A DNA stretch of 64,000 nt from Vibrio chagasii (lineage in GTDB: Bacteria > Pseudomonadota > Gammaproteobacteria > Enterobacterales > Vibrionaceae): the NCBI RefSeq assembly GCF_002954585.1, contig NZ_MSCI01000001.1, positions 992,001 through 1,056,000 of the forward strand. The letters run 5' to 3'. Made by a program: the position numbers and the translations under genes. The notes below the pieces were generated by a model. The model was given only the letters and a program-made list of their open reading frames with translations, did no database searches and was not told the DNA's origin. Positions 19,401 to 25,969 of the stretch are shown piece after piece. How positions within the stretch are numbered: the stretch's first letter is position 1; every line of letters begins with the position of its first letter.

Positions 19401-19671
19401 TAGCGCTAGGTTGGTCGTTTGAAGCACTTGGCTGTTCTGGCGAGCTTTCAATGTTGTTTACAAGCTGTGTCACAACCTTTTCCAACTGTTGTTCTACAGC
19501 TTCTATTTGTGGTTCTGTCAGAGGTTGAGTCTGGTCCAAGTTTTGAGGTTCAATACTCACAACTTGAACACCATCGGCCTTCGCTTGGGAAGCGGGTAAT
19601 GGCTGCCAAGTACCGTCAGGAAATACCTGCCAAATTACCCCACCAACTTCGATATATAAAATAGGATCCAT
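10483..19671 (-). CDS. Giant type I-secreted adhesin (RTX/Big-domain, VCA0849-type C-terminus)
   Basis: 3062 residues, strongly acidic, probably exported through the co-encoded LapB/C/E-like system and held at the surface. Order: a short N-terminal motif (IEVGGVIWQVFPDGTW), a Gln-rich helical linker (about 45-130), about four Ig-like (Big) repeats with DGGDG/FEV starts (about 135-490), T1SS-143-like repeats, many modules with DGSE..VPEG signatures, and a C-terminal target domain with one RTX nonapeptide run (GGTGSDSF, about 2942). Four Cys occur only between about 2283 and 2530, after a Gly/Pro-rich linker. No LapG-type TAAG site is visible near the N-terminus. First gene of the operon; ATG 19671 follows GGAAGAGG. 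Confidence 0.92.
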   Translation of the reverse strand: MDPILYIEVGGVIWQVFPDGTWQPLPASQAKADGVQVVSIEPQNLDQTQPLTEPQIEAVEQQLEKVVTQLVNNIESSPEQPSASNDQPSASASFIAYVRSTLDETLAEAGFDTRPTEYFEEDTTSNEGNLDILLPSAALTVDILDGGDGYENQFEVPSVTITGTAVDVRDGRTVLLTITDINGNTVTTTATTSDETYVLNGVDLSSLAEGDLKVDAVIADEFGNSIAANDSTIKDTLATIDVDFDGFGDEFYNQFEIANGALVGTVANVEDGQTISISITDSQGLTQEYTTTVSGGTWTLTLQDYSSFAEGELTVVANTIDIAGNPTIGTDTIIKDTLASITASVDDGGDGVLNSFEVQSAKFFGTVQNVEDGQTVNIRISDSTTNVIVLTATVVNGAWSVEGVDLTSFADGSITIEADTIDIAGNPANAVNSAGVIVIDTVSPVIDIDTLDGFSILAFRSGQLTTMQGTTNVVEGLPVYIEVSDGTQTLVFEGVVDSSGNWLVENIDISALDSSAEWTIDAKVFNTVGNEAIDDMPTIILPESVVFSENIIGIFGDETQTSDIRIDFADFSFGDDQSLAESLTSQGLTITVAVSADKQSLVGTRSDGQIVFDAAISGSNVNINFYKAIDQEAGLDSIQTALVIEGLQTDADGTTELVIGHLPIVIKDSDPLIFDESYEVIEGEVVSGNVLNNDIDLDTQLTIRSVEVDGTTQTISGSAPVSFTLDEGVLTAFANGHWTFVANRNLDHTVAQNFSFNYVAGDSSNDFGNGTAVIDIFDGDAGFVVDGTTTSTEGDVSDGVQTVVGQFTVSAGSDNPDPASIVFNANTLVQLDALGLTTGDEEFPLTYTLATDGKTITAQANGETIFTLTLSAVASGIDVLADVTLVLEQPINHLISNDSITLPLIIDGEDLDGTALEQGQFVWIIQDGADSVLTSTSNAAVDESDLINGSVSDTGVFNLNVGSDFVESVFFDAADQPQLFSGGVQLIYVVSADGSELTGYVGSESADNKVFTLSFTSPSGEADTDVTYTFELFKGLDQDNITDELPFVVTARDDDNDETKLTLNVSVTDGGEPTIGSGMVELSEVPVAGSTPSGVGSTANVSLAVTAGNDPLVFLGLDVTTGQAVLGSDGAAVTSNGEALTWRDNGNGTFDAVLGNGDAVFRIKLPDSFSLEANGSTNVDVVIELYQSIDHGSASKDTELTIPASIVTIDSDGSRDTQASDIKIYDGKDPEISVIGSISVDEDGLLGDGQQVGVEDSSPSLGIIEGSDDVVSVTVNTAAFDSLGYTSAGKAISLQTVDSDGWYYGQDTDGNNVFRIRFNTDGTTEFDLYAPLDHAYGNNGENNLALNFELVVNDADGDSSDPAIYSVNVKDDVPTARDGSIEMVEGDNLTGQFLTEEFAGADGAEIISFTYRNVTYTFDNAGTPITINLINDYDGGSTYGQFTLSPDGSYQLTTNPNVTTDPNDPKIVDDIDYLVRDADGDEVTSNAELVLDDNEGFIRYEDSETTEDNDAIIVVSVSTGDIDQSETVTAIEFSEASLNGGSLYLDEVLLQVVDGKVTLSGSQLKMIDSQFTGPNGQLTYRPALNESNTTSTVILAINAIISTDTVPKELTADITVSVLPVADAPDWSDSVFAYQSVEDDADPIKLDIEALLFDQDIPTPSESLTYKITGIPNGLNITLNGNAVKEGKEYTQNQIDKMEVRADGNLAGRFEFEITAIATEAGNSFADPNDKTAEIVHTVTVDISPDADTPNLSVKDYKGLEDEPIYLKEVIEGSLTDTDGSETLSYIIEVPEGWSILGDGTALIGSNTYFVPASAIESGVAYIQPKEDISSFTEDLSIKVTAVATESTVDSLIPINGQASSDTETINIFLKGVVDQPIVVDGGNAHWEYDSDTKVISNQSVLNEDVLIRLDFVVQTSDDDVSEEINVLLTNIPEGTLLVDALGEPVSLTIAYIDDITGPVFQVSNAQLNDLYLKPVPDFSGELELTVIAISTEPDGDSGEFPMTLKVELAPVVDQEDGQVVSTQGIEDSQIGLNLEPSVNQDVDGSESLTGYVIDSLPADLTLYFDGSVIEVPASGLDLESLLDSTTPTLSELLDSGRLSVTATEDLSGTFTIPITYEVTDTSPTGAMDVKDISGTISVTVDARVELDTRLESSGQIYISDDGSPVNVSDAVTFVDADIDGSEYLDYILIDVPDGYSLIIDHPNGAAQDGSGNWIISANGLTSDSIQELAQEILSGMTISSPNDTPVLDIVVRARVIDGEDSKYINTSFQIQITGHDGGGGSCDPVGPPSPIQPVGEIKTPEGEDIDLTGLLNTDVASGPDNEISFYIPADSLPEGVEISGDGVIAEYDASGEIVGYSITADGLSKLTLTGLDEDFAGCIDFTIETIETSPCNGQTVTTEQTISIQVLPVVDDITVEADSTTIQEDTATDLNLELVLGDSIEDGQLITGEGNSATGKETVNSLTITVSNGGTLSESPSDTGLLVDNGNGTWTVTDPSRLSDVLVTPPEHYSGEITLTVTANITDEADCVTETDTQDKTTVVTITVEPVADEANLVTQDILGDEDTYISLSSLSAELIDQDGSENMSLALKGVPEGAVVAIKVGDSYELVPNNGADGGTFNGNPTYEWQLDPSQLSNLVIMPPRDFSGDMNLVLEAITQEIGTTEIRYTESDFTVGVNPIGDKVEFFDLPEQMTGSEDEGIVIPLDANSFETNSDEFLLITVTVNGTSDPSGLTGLDRIRIGSETSSFTNVGGIIQASILVKASSVDELEFFAGDAWGNLDITITGQTVDQNTVLGNLVTDTGEPSSQDMTLVITPEPDAPLLSLEYPSIVAEASGTIPLGLDLSLVNPADSEEGFITIYDIPAGLTFSHGSMVDGQYVVELADVPNLAITGGYNSGDQFALTIEPSAEIGNNQAVGLPQTVSVEFVAEGDSTINATDDNDLLIGGTGSDSFVFESSGLGSADAPSFDVVQDFDASPDTDAIDLSGILGGLGIATGIGATQYLDLEESAEGVTISIKANGDDDVQQNILLADVTYDDLYQGDSSSALEAQILQKIIEDNNLTL

Positions 19672-19867
19672 CCTAAACCTCTTCCATACAAAACGCTGAC
19701 ATTGAGGGCATCAATGCGCTCAATAAAAGACTAAAAAATCAGCAAAAACACCCTAACCAACACTAGAGATCAACAAATTCTTAACAGTTAATTAATTACC
19801 ATTGATATGCTGTAAAGTAAACCGATAGGCTGTGACTTTCATTCAGTTATATCTAACGTCACAAAAT

Positions 19868-19882
19868 ACATTCAGTGAATGT
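19868..19882. promoter_or_regulatory. Perfect 15-base palindrome upstream of the oligopeptidase gene
   Basis: The sequence acattca-g-tgaatgt is fully symmetric and ends 2 bases before a CATAAT -10-like hexamer (19885-19890). The position suggests an operator overlapping the promoter of the M3 peptidase gene. The regulator is not known. Confidence 0.4.
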
Positions 19883-19923
19883 GTCATAATGTTGAAATTA
19901 CTGGTTAATTTTCAAGGAATGTC

Positions 19924-21771
19924 ATGACGGCAACGAACTACCTCAACCAACTGAATCACAAGTATCTTGCAACTCACAAAACCAAAGAAGACTTCTTTTG
20001 GGATACCTACATGGGCATCAGTGACGATCATGATGGTTCAACCCTCGCTCAAACTCAGTGGACCGAGTTTCTAAGCTCTGCTGAACAAATAAAGGCTATC
20101 GAAGCCCAACTAAAGACCGTCGACCAAATTCAAGATCATCTAGAAAAAGAGAGCACCTTAACCGGGCTAAATGGTTGGTTAGCTACGTTCAAATCGCATG
20201 CTATTGAATCGCAGAATTCACAAGCGCTAAAGGCAGACCTCATCAAGTTTGAAGGGGAATTGTTTGAGAAAAAGCAAAACCACGTGATGACTTACGTAAA
20301 TGAAGCGGGACAAGAAACAGAAGGCTCGCTTCCTGTCCTAGGTTCAGCGGTGAGAAGTAACAGTAGTGAGCAAGTTAGACGTTCAGCACACCAAGCCTTA
20401 TTGGGGCTAGAACAATGGCTACTTGTGAACGGCTTTATTGAACTCATCAAAAAACGTAATAAGTTTGCCCAATCTTTGGGGTTCAAAACGTTTTTCGATT
20501 ATTCCGTCGTAAAAACGGAGCAGATGACCACTGAGCAACTGTTTGCGATTTTGGACGACTTTGAGGCACGTACCCGAGATAGTCACCAAAAAAGTCTCAC
20601 CAACTTGGCTGCGCAAAAGGGTCAAAGCGCGCTCGAAGGCCATAACTTCACCTACTCTTTTGCTGGTGACGTGATGAATGACCTCGACCCTTACGTCCCT
20701 TTCTCAAAGTCATTGAGACGCTGGGTTGAATCTTTTGGCCGATTAAATATCGAATATTCTCAAGCCACACTGAAGTTGGATCTACTTGATCGTAAAGGCA
20801 AGTACCCAAATGGTTTTTGTCATGGACCTATTCCTTCGTTCTATGACCAAGACACTTGGGTGCCAGCTCAAGTCAACTTCACAAGTAACGCTAAGCCCGA
20901 TCAAGTCGGAAGCGGCTATGATGGAATCAACACTCTGTTTCATGAGGGCGGACACGCGGCACACTTTGCCAACGTCAAAATGAACGCGCCGTGTTTCTCT
21001 CAAGAGTTTGCACCGACCTCAATGGCTTACGCGGAAACTCAGTCTATGTTCTGCGATAGCCTTTTAAATGATGCCGATTGGCTAAAACAATACGCAATCA
21101 ATGATGAAGGTCAGCCAGTACCTGATGAGCTGATTAAAGCGATGATTGACAGCAAGCAGCCATTCAGAGCCTACCAAGAACGCAGTATTCTTGTGGTGCC
21201 TTACTTTGAACGAGCGCTGTATGAGATGGCTGAAGAAGATCTTACGCCTGAGAAGATCACAGAGCTCGCTCGTCGTAGCGAAAAAAGCATACTCGGTTTG
21301 GATTGCAGCCCACGTCCATTAATGGCGATCCCGCATCTGTTATCAGACGAAGCCTCTTGCGCATACCAAGGTTACTTACTGGCTCACATGGCGGTGTATC
21401 AAACGCGTGCTTACTTCACTGACAAGTTCGGTTACTTAACAGATAACCCTGAGATCGGCCCTTTATTGGCTGAGCACTATTGGTATAAAGGCAATAGTGT
21501 CAATCACAATGGAACAATAGAAAGCCTAACTGGAGAAGGTTTCAATGCCAAATACCTTGCTGATGAGTGCAACTTAACACCTGATCAAGCATGGGCAATT
21601 GAAGAGAAAAAGATCAAGCAACTGGCTTCTCGTGAACGTGCACAAGTCGCAGATTTAAATGCGAAAATATCGATCGTCGATGGCGCAACTGAATTAGCAA
21701 ATAATGAAGAGTCGAACGAGAAAATGTGTGATGATTTTGAGCGTTTTATTGTTGAAAAATACGGACGATAA
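19924..21771 (+). CDS. M3-family oligoendopeptidase (PepF-like)
   Basis: 615-residue cytoplasmic zinc metallopeptidase. The zinc motif HEGGH lies at residues 340-344 and the third ligand is probably Glu371 in MAYAETQSMF, as in family M3. It should cleave short peptides and contribute to peptide turnover. There is no signal peptide. It starts at ATG 19924 with AAGGAA close upstream and is a single-gene unit ending at a strong terminator. The family assignment is firm; its exact substrate range is not. Confidence 0.9.
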   Translation: MTATNYLNQLNHKYLATHKTKEDFFWDTYMGISDDHDGSTLAQTQWTEFLSSAEQIKAIEAQLKTVDQIQDHLEKESTLTGLNGWLATFKSHAIESQNSQALKADLIKFEGELFEKKQNHVMTYVNEAGQETEGSLPVLGSAVRSNSSEQVRRSAHQALLGLEQWLLVNGFIELIKKRNKFAQSLGFKTFFDYSVVKTEQMTTEQLFAILDDFEARTRDSHQKSLTNLAAQKGQSALEGHNFTYSFAGDVMNDLDPYVPFSKSLRRWVESFGRLNIEYSQATLKLDLLDRKGKYPNGFCHGPIPSFYDQDTWVPAQVNFTSNAKPDQVGSGYDGINTLFHEGGHAAHFANVKMNAPCFSQEFAPTSMAYAETQSMFCDSLLNDADWLKQYAINDEGQPVPDELIKAMIDSKQPFRAYQERSILVVPYFERALYEMAEEDLTPEKITELARRSEKSILGLDCSPRPLMAIPHLLSDEASCAYQGYLLAHMAVYQTRAYFTDKFGYLTDNPEIGPLLAEHYWYKGNSVNHNGTIESLTGEGFNAKYLADECNLTPDQAWAIEEKKIKQLASRERAQVADLNAKISIVDGATELANNEESNEKMCDDFERFIVEKYGR

Positions 21772-21820
21772 TCAACGTTTCCAATTCACTATCACTCGTT
21801 GATTAAACCTTAGAAAGTAA

Positions 21821-21844
21821 AAAGGACGATATCAATCGTCCTTT
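21821..21844. terminator. Bidirectional terminator after the oligopeptidase gene
   Basis: A perfect 10-bp stem (aaaggacgat / atcgtccttt) with a 4-base loop and A/T tracts on both sides lies 49 bases past the peptidase stop and before the convergent recX-like gene. Confidence 0.85.
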
Positions 21845-21962
21845 TGTTTACTCGCCAATAAGAAGCAGTAGAAAATTAATCCAATTTACTTTACGCCGAA
21901 GTCTGCAAGCACCAGAACACAGATTGATAATTCTATTTATCTTGTTTTCCGCTACTCATCAG

Positions 21963-22796
21963 TTACTCTTTGCCTTCACTTAACGCGAACTTTATCTCAT
22001 CCGATGAAAAACCTTTACGACAGAGCATCGCATAAGCCTTGGAGCGCTCTTTATAGTCATTAAGATCGTAAGACTTTTTCTGTAATTGTTCTAAACAAGA
22101 CGAGTAGAAGTCCAGTTGCTCTTCGTTGATTAATCGGTCGATTAACGCTGATAACTCGCTGGTGTCGATTTGTCGCTGTTTCAGCTCTTGCTGAATGGCA
22201 GTCAACCCCTTCCCTTTTCGCGCGTATTTCAACACCTCTTTCTCCAAATCAGCCTTCTCGGCCTTGATCTGAAGATTACTCTTGAGCTCATGGGCTTGCG
22301 GATGCTGATCGATAGCAACCTTGATTTGTTGATAGCTGAAGCCACGTTTTTGCAGTGTCGCTACAAGCTTTTCATGGCTCATGGTAAAGCCTGAATAGTA
22401 ATGATTGATTCGATCGATCAAGAGTACTTGTTCATCGATGTTTTTATCGGCAGATACCTTATGAATCGCATCCGAAATGACCGAATCGGTTAGCCCTTTC
22501 TTTTTCAACTTCTCAATGATGTATCGCGAGCCAAATTCACCAAAGAAGGCTTGCTCAACAAATTGCTCTGCAAAATCCTGATCTGACTTTAGATAGCCGT
22601 AACCTTTCAAGTTCCTTAAGGTTTCGTCAATCCAATCTTGATTGTCCGTTTTCACTTTCAGTTTCGCAGTCAACTCGCTCTCAGTCATATCCCTCTGAGT
22701 TAAATGCCACATGGCAGAGTTCATGACGCTTTCAATTCGTCGCGCTTTTCTTACCGTTGCTTTTTTAGTATCCGGGTTTTGCTGTGAATCATCCAT
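21963..22796 (-). CDS. Long RecX-family protein
   Basis: 277 residues built from tandem three-helix units such as MTESELTAKLKVK...YLKSDQDFAEQFVEQ and GFSSDEIKFAL, the pattern of the RecX family that modulates RecA filaments. Classical RecX is about 150-170 residues with three such units. This protein seems to carry extra units and is not next to recA, so it is probably a paralogue rather than the main recX. A regulatory role in recombination is inferred from the family only. It is a single gene, convergent with the peptidase gene. Confidence 0.75.
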   Translation of the reverse strand: MDDSQQNPDTKKATVRKARRIESVMNSAMWHLTQRDMTESELTAKLKVKTDNQDWIDETLRNLKGYGYLKSDQDFAEQFVEQAFFGEFGSRYIIEKLKKKGLTDSVISDAIHKVSADKNIDEQVLLIDRINHYYSGFTMSHEKLVATLQKRGFSYQQIKVAIDQHPQAHELKSNLQIKAEKADLEKEVLKYARKGKGLTAIQQELKQRQIDTSELSALIDRLINEEQLDFYSSCLEQLQKKSYDLNDYKERSKAYAMLCRKGFSSDEIKFALSEGKE

Positions 22797-23162
22797 TCAA
22801 TTTCAACTATCAAGATTAAGCCTGCCCCATGATAACGTAATTCTGAGTCGAGCGTTGTAAAATCAAAGAATGAACCTTAAGCTAAAAAAGTAAGCTTAGA
22901 TGGTTGTCTTGCTTTATAACACCAACTTCATCACAACTCCTATCATCATCAAAAACAACACAACTCAGATTAAAATAGATGACATTACAGTGGGTAAAAT
23001 AACCTCTGTGTTTCGAATTAAATAAACACCACCTCGTAACCAATGTTGATAGTTCCAATCCATCGCCATTATCTGTAAAGTACTACCCCAATAACAAACC
23101 TAAGTAATCCAGGCCCTAAGCACATACAGTTAAGCGCCTTAGTCCCAGTAAGAGAATGAAAA
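22797..23162. other. Intergenic region, no recognised feature
   Basis: About 366 bases between two divergent genes. AT-rich, with no convincing short gene, terminator or repeat. Promoters for both neighbours are expected here. Confidence 0.4.
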
Positions 23163-23411
23163 ATGAATAACGAACTTGATGTAATTAAAACGCTTGAAGA
23201 ACTCGAGCAATTCCTTATTGCAGTAGAAGCTGGTGGTTTAGGCCTAGAAGGCGTTGAAGGCGTTGGTATGGCGACCAATAACTCTGACGGTCGTCACTTT
23301 GTTGCTGTATTCAATAGCAGTCACCAAGTCCTACTTGCTCGTTGGATCACTGACGAAGTTTTTGAAAATGGAAAAGACTTGGTACGTAATGGCTCACGTC
23401 GAAGTCACTAG
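23163..23411 (+). CDS. Small unknown protein, 82 aa
   Basis: 82 residues, with a Gly/Glu-rich stretch (EAGGLGLEGVEGVGM) and no signal peptide or membrane segment. No family is recognised. The ATG at 23163 has a weak AGAGAA site upstream. It is followed by a plausible terminator at 23472-23501, so it appears to be a transcription unit of its own at the left edge of an AT-rich region. Codon usage looks ordinary for the window, which supports it being a real gene. Confidence 0.6.
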   Translation: MNNELDVIKTLEELEQFLIAVEAGGLGLEGVEGVGMATNNSDGRHFVAVFNSSHQVLLARWITDEVFENGKDLVRNGSRRSH

Positions 23412-23414
23412 CAT

Positions 23415-23435
23415 GACTAATAAAAGTTTGAGAAT
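23415..23435 (+). repeat. Direct repeat, copy 1
   Basis: A 21-base sequence (gactaataaaagtttgagaa plus t) recurs at 24644-24665 with one inserted T. It lies immediately downstream of the 82-residue gene. The two copies bracket the AT-rich stretch and the cupin gene. Confidence 0.45.
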
Positions 23436-23471
23436 TATCTCCCTCTAACGTCGTAAACATAACTTAAAGAG

Positions 23472-23501
23472 GCCCAATCAAGTCACAGGCAATGATTGGG
23501 C
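23472..23501 (+). terminator. Terminator after the 82-residue gene
   Basis: A perfect 9-bp stem (gcccaatca / tgattgggc) with a 12-base loop is followed by a T-containing tract. Confidence 0.6.
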
Positions 23502-24207
23502 TTGCTTTCAACATAGTTTGTTACAAGCTATGATTGCGAGACTATGTTTGGATGAGACTATCGGACCCAAGCTATTTTTCAATTTCGACCAGCTTTATTT
23601 TGTAGAGTTTCACGCATTACATTAATGCTAAATGAACAGAATCTATCCTTTTTAGCTAACCTCTCTTAAAATCATATCAATTCACTAATAAATCAGAGGC
23701 GACGGTCAAATGATTTTAATCGAACTTTTAAAATATAACACACTCTATTATGTAGATATTTATAATTTATTAAAAAATTGTAAATATCACCCCGAAAAAT
23801 AATTAAAAATACATTCTATATCAACAACACGATAGATTTTTATTTTCTTTATAATCCAAACAAGGTTAATGATGTGTCGATAAAAAGAACAACTACCGGT
23901 AAATAAAAGTACTATCACATTTCGACAATGTTGTTTGTTTAATAATATTAAGAGTTGAACAAGATCTTGGTTCATTACCTGACATACCTACCCGTATAGA
24001 AATATTCACTAGAAGTTTACTACGTTACTCTTATTTTTACTTTATTGTAATAGTCATTTACTTTTTATCCTATTGTTTATGTTGCTAATAATGAGAATAT
24101 AAAAATGTTGATTGTCTATAGGCATTAACAGTTAGTAGTAATCATTTGCTATTAATTTTCACATTAACTGGCTAATAGCTCTAGTCTCAAAATAAAATGG
24201 AAATAAT
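23502..24207. other. AT-rich non-coding stretch
   Basis: About 700 bases, clearly more AT-rich than the surroundings, particularly 23700-24200. I see no convincing gene on either strand. It precedes the cupin gene and together with it has the look of acquired DNA. Confidence 0.45.
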
Positions 24208-24606
24208 ATGAAGACATTAACTGAGAAACCTGGTATCTCCCTGATAAAGTCTGGCTCTTTTAATCTTAATGATCTAAGTAAACTACTTAATGTCGAAGGG
24301 TTACAAAGTGATATGGCTGAAGTTACCGTGACAAACAAAGCTGCACCATTAACAATTGGTCATTTTGTAATGTCTCCCGGCGAAGAATTTGAGTATTTTT
24401 ATGATTCAGTCGAGTATAAAGTAGTAACAAAAGGTAAAATCGTTATTCGCGATATAGAAGGCAATAAGTACGTTGCTGAAGTTGGTGACGTTATTATTTT
24501 TTCAGCCGATGTTAAAGTCATATTTGATGGAGAAAGCAATGGAGAGGCTATATATACTGCACACCGAAAAGCTGATGTAGACTTTCTACCAAAGAATAAA
24601 ATCTAA
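24208..24606 (+). CDS. Cupin-fold protein, EutQ-like
   Basis: 132 residues. The core from about 40 to 120 has the cupin pattern: PLTIGHFVMSPGEEFEYFYDSVEYKVVTKGKIVIRD followed by a GDVIIF turn. The closest type known to me is the EutQ-like cupin, but there is no ethanolamine operon here, and the usual cupin metal histidines are not evident. ATG 24208 has GGAA at 7 bases. The gene is AT-rich compared with most of the window and lies between two copies of a diverged direct repeat, suggesting acquisition. The function is unknown. Confidence 0.65.
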   Translation: MKTLTEKPGISLIKSGSFNLNDLSKLLNVEGLQSDMAEVTVTNKAAPLTIGHFVMSPGEEFEYFYDSVEYKVVTKGKIVIRDIEGNKYVAEVGDVIIFSADVKVIFDGESNGEAIYTAHRKADVDFLPKNKI

Positions 24607-24643
24607 TTTCTCAAGTAACCAAAAAGTCCGTTTCTAAACTTTC

Positions 24644-24665
24644 GACTAATTAAAAGTTTGAGAAT
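24644..24665 (+). repeat. Direct repeat, copy 2
   Basis: Second copy of the sequence found at 23415-23435, differing by one extra T. It lies 37 bases after the cupin gene and 43 bases before the GlcG/HbpS-like gene. Confidence 0.45.
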
Positions 24666-24708
24666 ATTAAAATAAAGAATATTGGTAATAGAATTTAAGG
24701 AAGAAATA

Positions 24709-25452
24709 ATGAAGAAGCGATTTATTGCATTTTTATTATCTAGTTCAGCTTTTTATACACAAGCTAACACATGCGATAACTTACCTAACTATCAAGAGCT
24801 AACCAGAGCCTTAAAAAGTGTAGTCGCAACTACTAGCCATGAGGCAAATGGAGGCTTGGAGTTAAATATGTGGGGAACCATAGTAGCAAGGGATGGTAGT
24901 GTTTGCGTTGTAACTAAAACAGGAGAAAACTTTGGCGACCAATGGCCAGGTAGCCGTGTGATCTCAGCACAGAAAGCAAATACAGCCAATGCCTTTAGCC
25001 TACCGGAGCTATCGCTATCCACAGCAAACCTCTGGAAAGCCACACAACCAGGAGGAAGTTTATTTGGCTTACAGTTCAGTAACCCTGTAAACTCAAAACT
25101 AGCATTTAAAGGAAAATCTAAATATTTCGGTCAAAAAAACGATCCAATGGTTAGTCACCGAATCGGTGGTCTAAATGTCTTTGGCGGTGGCCTCGCTCTG
25201 TATAACAATCAAGGTGAAATCATAGGTGGATTAGGGGTAAGTGGTGACACCTCATGTGCAGATCATAATATCGCTTGGAAAACTCGTCACGCTCTCAAAT
25301 TAGACTATGTTCCTAAGGGGGTTTCTAATACTGGTGATGACAATATTATCTATGATATCGATAATGGGTTTTCTCATGTCAATTGTGGAAATGGTGAACA
25401 GCAAATAGCTGATAACTTGCCTAATAGTTTCCCTCTATCTAAGAGAAAATAA
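24709..25452 (+). CDS. Secreted GlcG/HbpS-family protein
   Basis: 247 residues from ATG 24709, which follows AAGGAAG; the frame opens at 24682 without support. A signal peptide (cut near QANT) is followed by the GlcG/HbpS fold: an N-terminal helix pair, then GGLNVFGGGLALYNNQGEIIGGLGVSGDTSCADHNIAW, the family's core glycine-rich strands. Relatives bind haem or small molecules. Three or more cysteines in the mature part could form disulfides. A role in haem binding or sensing is possible but not shown by the sequence. It lies in the same AT-rich patch as the cupin gene. Confidence 0.75.
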   Translation: MKKRFIAFLLSSSAFYTQANTCDNLPNYQELTRALKSVVATTSHEANGGLELNMWGTIVARDGSVCVVTKTGENFGDQWPGSRVISAQKANTANAFSLPELSLSTANLWKATQPGGSLFGLQFSNPVNSKLAFKGKSKYFGQKNDPMVSHRIGGLNVFGGGLALYNNQGEIIGGLGVSGDTSCADHNIAWKTRHALKLDYVPKGVSNTGDDNIIYDIDNGFSHVNCGNGEQQIADNLPNSFPLSKRK

Positions 25453-25733
25453 AATAAACTAGGCCTGGGGCGCCCTTAAGTACCTCAGGACCTATACTGC
25501 CTAGAATTATTGAAGTTCTTTATATGGGATAGGCTTTGCCCTGCGGTTACGGACTGCATAAAGTCTACTAGCTAAGTGTTCCAGAATATCGGAAATTCAA
25601 TACATTATGAATGCTAAAAGCTCTTCACTAGCTCTAATTCTTTGAAAGGCCTCGTTATAAGTTTAACCTTTCTAATCAGGCCCTCAGCAAATGTTTCCAA
25701 ACTCTTGGATAGGACTTTCAATAACATCGTAAA
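25453..25733. other. Non-coding stretch, possibly decayed DNA
   Basis: About 280 bases without a supported gene on either strand, between the GlcG-like gene and the transposase-like remnant. Frames are broken by frequent stops. It may hold remnants of mobile DNA, but nothing beyond 25734 can be named. Confidence 0.35.
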
Positions 25734-25871
25734 ATGAATATTTCAAAAAAACAAAATTATGATGAACTTAACTCTAATCGCGGTGCCTTAACATTTAGGT
25801 TTGGTGATAGTACACCTGTGGGCTTTGACAGTTTTATGACTTGTAGCACGAAGCAAAGTTACCTAAGCTAG
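25734..25871 (+). pseudogene. Possible IS5-type transposase N-terminal remnant
   Basis: A 45-codon frame whose residues 9-22 (YDELNSNRGALTFR) resemble the conserved start of IS5-family transposases (form Y..AL..RG.LT.W). The similarity ends after about 25 residues and no downstream transposase domain, terminal inverted repeats or target duplication is visible. I read it as a short decayed fragment. The match is short and could be fortuitous. Confidence 0.35.
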
Positions 25872-25969
25872 CCGCCGTGAAACGAGCTGTTTGATTACTC
25901 CGTGAGTAAACATAACTCGTCAACTTAAAGACCAAGACCCGATACTAACTGACTCTATTACTGATTGAT

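Noticed and set aside
10674..19664. Many open frames of 60-117 codons antisense to or in other frames of the giant adhesin gene
   Set aside because: Explained by the repetitive, biased composition of the adhesin gene. None has a good ribosome binding site or protein-like features.
19280..19671. LapG-type cleavage site in the adhesin N-terminus
   Set aside because: I searched the N-terminal 130 residues by eye for TAAG/PAAG-like motifs and found only unrelated sequences such as TLAEAG.
23787..23975. Minus-strand open frame of 62 codons in the AT-rich stretch
   Set aside because: Composition is dominated by AT-rich codons and low complexity. No ribosome binding site and no recognisable protein feature.
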